Shown: piece by piece, positions 60,641-64,000 of the stretch | How the letters are laid out: every line of letters starts with the position of its first letter | Numbering within the stretch: the first letter of the stretch is position 1 | Source: JAZKGA01 sp040386235 | GTDB lineage: Bacteria > Pseudomonadota > Alphaproteobacteria > Micavibrionales > Micavibrionaceae | Length of the DNA stretch: 64,000 nucleotides | Reading direction: 5' to 3' | NCBI GenBank assembly: GCA_040386235.1 | Contig: JAZKGA010000001.1 | Span: 1,054,001-1,118,000, forward strand | Translations under genes and position numbers: made by a program | Notes under the pieces: model-generated | Seen by the model: only the letters and a program-made list of their open reading frames with translations | Databases searched by the model: none | Told to the model about the DNA's origin: nothing

Positions 60641-61561
60641 ATGGCAAAGCCGACCCGTCACGATCCCTCGGATCACGAAAATGAAAACTGGAAACGCGCC
60701 AAGCGTATTTCTATCAGCATTCATCTGGGCGTTATCATCCTGATTATCTTTGGCCTGCCGTTCCTGCCTGACCGTGAATACGACACACCCATTCCGGTTG
60801 GGATTGAAGTGATGGATGTCAGCGAGATTGCGCAGACAAATGTGCCCGAAGCCTCCAGTCGCAAGGCGGAAAAACCGGAAAAAGAAAAGCCGCCGGAACC
60901 GGTTAAGCCGCAGGTAACAGAACCGCCAAAGCCGAAGGTCGAAGACAAGCCGAAACCTGCGCCTGAAAAGCCGAAAGAAGAAACCCCGACACCGCCGCCG
61001 GTGGATGACCTGGCCGACGTAAAAGAAGAAAAGCCAAAGGAAAAACCGAAAGACAAGCCGAAACCCGCGCCTGAAAAGCCGAAAGAGGAGAAGCCGAAAG
61101 ACGAACCCGACGAAACGCAGGAAACGGATTTTGAATCAGTGCTGAAGAACTTGACGCCGGAAACGCCGACCACTGACGCACCGGCCGAAAAAGATGTTGA
61201 GACGGACGCACCACCCGCAGAAGAAGCCGCGGCAGGGGCCTTGTCCGACCGTTTGACGATGAGTGAGATGGATGCCCTGCGCCAGCAATTAAGCCGGTGC
61301 TGGAGTATTACGGCAGGTGCCGAAAACGCCGAAGACCTGGTGATTGAAATCCGTATGCAGGTCAGTGCCGAACGGATCGTGCAATCTGCCGAAGTGGTCG
61401 ATCTGGGCCGTTATGCCGCTGACACGTATTTCCGCGCCGCTGCGGACAGTGCGCTGCGCGCCGTCAGAAACCCGCTATGCAGTCCGTTGGAGTTACCCGA
61501 AGGAAAGCACGATCAGTGGAAATCACTGAAAGTTAGGTTTGACCCGCGGGAGATGCTGTAG
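60641..61561 (+). CDS. tolA: Tol-Pal system protein TolA-like
   Basis: 306 aa. One transmembrane helix (about 27-45, SIHLGVIILIIFGLPFL). A Lys/Pro/Glu-rich periplasmic spacer (about 75-175) shows repeats such as KPKPAPEKPKEE at several places. A C-terminal globular domain (about 215-306, LSRCWSITAGAENAEDLVIE) is TolA/TonB-like. The spacer is probably extended, unlike the alpha-helical coil of E. coli TolA. Next to tolB by 68 bases. Confidence 0.88.
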   Translation: MAKPTRHDPSDHENENWKRAKRISISIHLGVIILIIFGLPFLPDREYDTPIPVGIEVMDVSEIAQTNVPEASSRKAEKPEKEKPPEPVKPQVTEPPKPKVEDKPKPAPEKPKEETPTPPPVDDLADVKEEKPKEKPKDKPKPAPEKPKEEKPKDEPDETQETDFESVLKNLTPETPTTDAPAEKDVETDAPPAEEAAAGALSDRLTMSEMDALRQQLSRCWSITAGAENAEDLVIEIRMQVSAERIVQSAEVVDLGRYAADTYFRAAADSALRAVRNPLCSPLELPEGKHDQWKSLKVRFDPREML

Positions 61562-61629
61562 GATAGTGTGCAATCGTTTCTTTCGACTTAAGTAGTATAA
61601 CGACGTTTAAAATAGAATGAGGTTTACCA

Positions 61630-62931
61630 ATGCGTTTTCATATCCTGCCATGCCTGATGATGCTCCTCCTGCTTGCTGCGCCTGTGCGGGCCGAGGTCAG
61701 TGTTGACGTTAATCGTGGCACGATTGAACCGATCCCTATTGCGATCCCTGCTTTTACCGGCACTTCGGCACTGGCGACAGATGTACCGGCCATTGTAACG
61801 GCCAACCTGGTCAATTCCGGACTGTTCAAGGCGATTGATAAGAATTCGTTTATTCAAGACTCTGCCTCTTTGGTCCAGTCGCCCCGTTTTGCCGAATGGC
61901 GCGCGATCAACACCCAGGCCTTGGTGGCCGGCACGGTTACGGCCTTGCCAGATGGACGCCAGCGCGTTGAATTCCGCCTGTGGGACGTATTCTCACAGAA
62001 ACAATTGGTTGGTATGGCCTATACCACCAGCGACAAGAACTGGCGGCGTATTGCCCATATCATTTCCGACGATATTTATAAGCGTTTGACGGGTGAGGGA
62101 GCTTATTTTGACAGCCGCATCGTGTACGTTGCCGAAACAGGGCCGTTGAAATCGCGCACCAAACGTCTGGCTATTATGGATCAGGATGGCTTTAACAATC
62201 AATATCTGACGGATGGCGCGGATCTGGTCCTGACTCCGCGTTTTTCACCCAGCACGCAAATGATCGCATATATGTCCTATAAGGGCGGCAAGCCACGGGT
62301 TTACATCTATGATTTGAACACGGGTCGTCAGGAAGTCCTGGGCGATTTCCCCGGTATGACGTTCGCGCCGCGCTTCTCACCTGATGGTAAAAGAGTTGTG
62401 ATGTCACTGGCCCGCAATGGTAATACCGACATTTACGTCATGGATTTACGGAGCAAAAATCCGCAGCAGTTGACGACATCCTCAGGCATTGATACTGCAC
62501 CTTGCTTCTCGCCCGACGGAAAAAACATCGTGTTTGAATCCGACCGTGGCGGTACACAGCAATTGTACACGATGCGCGCGGATGGCAGCGATCAGAAACG
62601 TATTACATTCGGCAAGGGGCGTTATGCCGGGCCGGTCTGGTCCCCCCGTGGCGACACAATCGCATTTACACGGATGAATCAGGGGAATTTCTATATCGGT
62701 GTGGTCCGTCCGGATGGCAGCGGTGAACGTATGATCACCAGTGCCTATCACGTCGAAGGTCCGACATGGTCGCCAAATGGCCGGGTTCTGTCGTATTTCA
62801 AAGATGCGCCAGGAAATGGTGGGGCGACCGCTGCGCGGCTGTACACGATCGACATTACCGGCTTTAACGAGCGTCCGTTGAAAACACCGACGGAAGCATC
62901 CGATCCGGCCTGGTCACCGCTGAACCCTTAA
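61630..62931 (+). CDS. tolB: Tol-Pal system protein TolB
   Basis: 433 aa. Signal peptide (ILPCLMMLLLLAAPVRA), an N-terminal alpha/beta domain (about 30-165), and a six-bladed beta-propeller with DPP/TolB motifs, for example FSPSTQMIAYMS, FSPDGKRVVMSLA and WSPRGDTIAFTR. Periplasmic, interacts with Pal and TolA. The usual next gene, pal, is absent here. Confidence 0.97.
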   Translation: MRFHILPCLMMLLLLAAPVRAEVSVDVNRGTIEPIPIAIPAFTGTSALATDVPAIVTANLVNSGLFKAIDKNSFIQDSASLVQSPRFAEWRAINTQALVAGTVTALPDGRQRVEFRLWDVFSQKQLVGMAYTTSDKNWRRIAHIISDDIYKRLTGEGAYFDSRIVYVAETGPLKSRTKRLAIMDQDGFNNQYLTDGADLVLTPRFSPSTQMIAYMSYKGGKPRVYIYDLNTGRQEVLGDFPGMTFAPRFSPDGKRVVMSLARNGNTDIYVMDLRSKNPQQLTTSSGIDTAPCFSPDGKNIVFESDRGGTQQLYTMRADGSDQKRITFGKGRYAGPVWSPRGDTIAFTRMNQGNFYIGVVRPDGSGERMITSAYHVEGPTWSPNGRVLSYFKDAPGNGGATAARLYTIDITGFNERPLKTPTEASDPAWSPLNP

Positions 62932-62943
62932 ATGTAAGATGAT

Positions 62944-63474
62944 TTAGGATTGCAGATCTTTGAACAAGCCATAGACGTGTTCATAGACTGCACGTTTGAA
63001 CGGCACAATTAAATCGATTGTTTCGGCTAAATCGACCCAGCGATAATCTACGAATTCAGCGGGCTGCTGTGCGTTCAAATTAATATCTGCATCGGTTCCC
63101 GTAAACCGCATCGCGACCCAGGTTTGTTCCTGCCCGCGATAGCGTTTATTAATATGCGGGTTCTCAATCATTGAATCGGTGAAGGTATAGGAAATGGTGT
63201 GTGGGGCAATGCGCAGGATATGTGCCTTGGTAATCCCTGTTTCTTCAAACAGCTCACGATGCGCCGTTGTTGTAGCATCTTCACCGTCGTCGATACCACC
63301 TTGTGGCATTTGCCAGAAAAATTCGTGAGGCGTGGCCTGCTCAGGCGAATGAACACGCTTTCCGATGAACACCTTTCCATCGTTGTTAAACACGACAATC
63401 CCGACACAGCCGCGCAACGGCAAATGCGCATATGTATCAGAGTGATTAGGGGGCGTGAGCGGGGGCAAGGTCAT
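62944..63474 (-). CDS. rppH: RNA pyrophosphohydrolase-like Nudix enzyme
   Basis: 176 aa from ATG 63474, the first start that leaves a normal N terminus; longer frames lie inside the neighbour. Nudix box: GGIDDGEDATTTAHRELFEETGI (GX5EX7REUXEEXGU pattern). Matches the RppH type (WQMPQGGID, YRGQEQTWVAMRF), which removes pyrophosphate from mRNA 5' ends. Convergent with tolB; overlaps the deacetylase end by 29 bases. Confidence 0.9.
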   Translation of the reverse strand: MTLPPLTPPNHSDTYAHLPLRGCVGIVVFNNDGKVFIGKRVHSPEQATPHEFFWQMPQGGIDDGEDATTTAHRELFEETGITKAHILRIAPHTISYTFTDSMIENPHINKRYRGQEQTWVAMRFTGTDADINLNAQQPAEFVDYRWVDLAETIDLIVPFKRAVYEHVYGLFKDLQS

Positions 63475-64000
63475 TGTTGGAAGGGGCCGTGTTTGGGGGT
63501 GTTGTGGGTGTGACGGGTGTTGCGATACTGGGGGACGTAACAGGGGCTGCGGCTTCTTTGACAAAAGCGCTGAGGGGCGTGATTGCAATCTTTTGCGTTT
63601 TGACCATATCCCCCAAAACATTGACGGACAGGCGCGACAGGGGCAGCGTTACAACACGCGTACCACTTTTCTGGTTGCTAAGGATATAGGCGGTCAACGC
63701 TTCTGGCGTTGTATCTGACGGCGCTGTCACAGGGGGCAGGGCGGCCACAGCCAGGCCGCGTTCCCCTGCAATGGCGTTCGCCGCCTGATCAGGCAATGAT
63801 GCGGGGATCAGCAGGCCGACATAATCACGCCCGCGCCCCATGGCGTTTAGAAACTGGGTCTGCATCGCGGGATTGGCTGCGCCAGGATCAATGGCATACG
63901 GGCCGGCATCCTGTAACGCCGTGCTGTCAGCAATCGGCGCATCCAGCCAGATTTCGTGGCCTTTGCTGCGCGCATTGTCCAGAACGGCAATCATATCATT
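63446..64000 (-). CDS. Divergent polysaccharide deacetylase family protein, C-terminal part (cut by window end)
   Basis: About 184 codons to the window edge; no start is visible, so the 5' part lies beyond 64000. Conserved IAVLDNARSKGHEIWLDAPI and MGRGRDYVGLLIPA match the YibQ-like divergent deacetylase family, a NodB-like fold with unproven activity. The C terminus is Pro/Ala/Thr-rich. Followed by rppH, its normal neighbour in alphaproteobacteria. Confidence 0.85.
   Translation of the reverse strand, partial: NDMIAVLDNARSKGHEIWLDAPIADSTALQDAGPYAIDPGAANPAMQTQFLNAMGRGRDYVGLLIPASLPDQAANAIAGERGLAVAALPPVTAPSDTTPEALTAYILSNQKSGTRVVTLPLSRLSVNVLGDMVKTQKIAITPLSAFVKEAAAPVTSPSIATPVTPTTPPNTAPSNNDLAPAHAP

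Noticed and set aside
60841..61170. Repetitive DNA in tolA as a possible satellite or recombination repeat
   Set aside because: The repetition follows the Lys/Pro/Glu-rich protein spacer and is explained by coding.
1..64000. CRISPR arrays, insertion sequences, rRNA operons, phage structural genes
   Set aside because: No regularly spaced repeats, no transposase-like frame with inverted ends, and no rRNA or phage structural genes were found.

Overview
The window looks like one chromosomal segment of an alphaproteobacterium. Evidence: the syntenic blocks miaB-phoH-ybeY-corC-lnt-HTH-metK / trmB-rimP-nusA-infB-rbfA-truB-rpsO / pnp and PIMT-tolC-popZ-valS, ruvCAB-ybgC-tolQRAB, a PopZ-type protein, an NDUFS4-like complex I subunit, an ECF sigma/NrsF pair, and 6S RNA between zapA and the 5-formyl-THF cyclo-ligase gene. 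A Rhodospirillales or Micavibrio-like lineage is possible but cannot be fixed from sequence alone.

Layout. (1) 1-4950: an AT-richer accessory island bounded by a 40-bp imperfect direct repeat. The right copy runs into the 3' end of a tRNA-Gln gene. The island carries a STAS/ATPase protein, a STAS-like/winged-helix protein, a 46-aa protein, a tandem ubiquitin-like (multiubiquitin) protein, an E1/ThiF-like enzyme and a Cys/His-rich DUF6527-like protein. This bacterial ubiquitin-like conjugation cassette is the most interesting system here. No E2, JAB peptidase or integrase is visible. (2) 5190-11621: a PodJ-like Sel1/peptidoglycan-binding membrane protein, tRNA-Ile2, ddl, three related genes of which two carry 2-oxoglutarate/Fe(II)-oxygenase-like HxD...H-x10-R motifs, and a glycerophosphodiesterase-like protein that has lost key active-site residues. 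(3) 11689-32103: minus-strand translation, RNA-processing and envelope genes (pnp, gpmI, rpsO, truB, rbfA, infB, nusA, rimP, trmB, metK, an XRE regulator, lnt, corC, ybeY, phoH, miaB), with small orphan plus-strand genes between rpsO and gpmI and beside metK. (4) 32171-38729: a 2-hydroxyacid dehydrogenase, a secreted protein, a HAD-IIA protein, an MsbA-like exporter, DUF192, tRNA-Pro, the sigma/NrsF pair, an NDUFS4-like gene and tRNA-Arg. (5) 38949-43256: an orphan-gene block between tRNA-Arg and tRNA-Asn/tRNA-Cys, with a HELAH metallopeptidase candidate and a protein resembling the helical domain of phage 5-hydroxymethyl-dU DNA kinases. (6) 43544-54364: a PIMT-like protein, TolC, PopZ-like, ValS, bL31, then fba-gap-tkt on the minus strand, and a ZapA pair. 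(7) 54393-64000: 6S RNA, 5-formyl-THF cyclo-ligase, YmdB, YebC, ruvCAB, ybgC-tolQRAB without pal next to tolB, an RppH-like Nudix enzyme and the 3' part of a divergent polysaccharide deacetylase gene cut by the window end.

Most of the window is housekeeping DNA in conserved order. Novelty is concentrated in the island at 1-4950, the oxygenase-like cluster at 8425-10850 and the orphan block at 38949-43196. All functional calls come from motifs and remembered family features; no database search was run.
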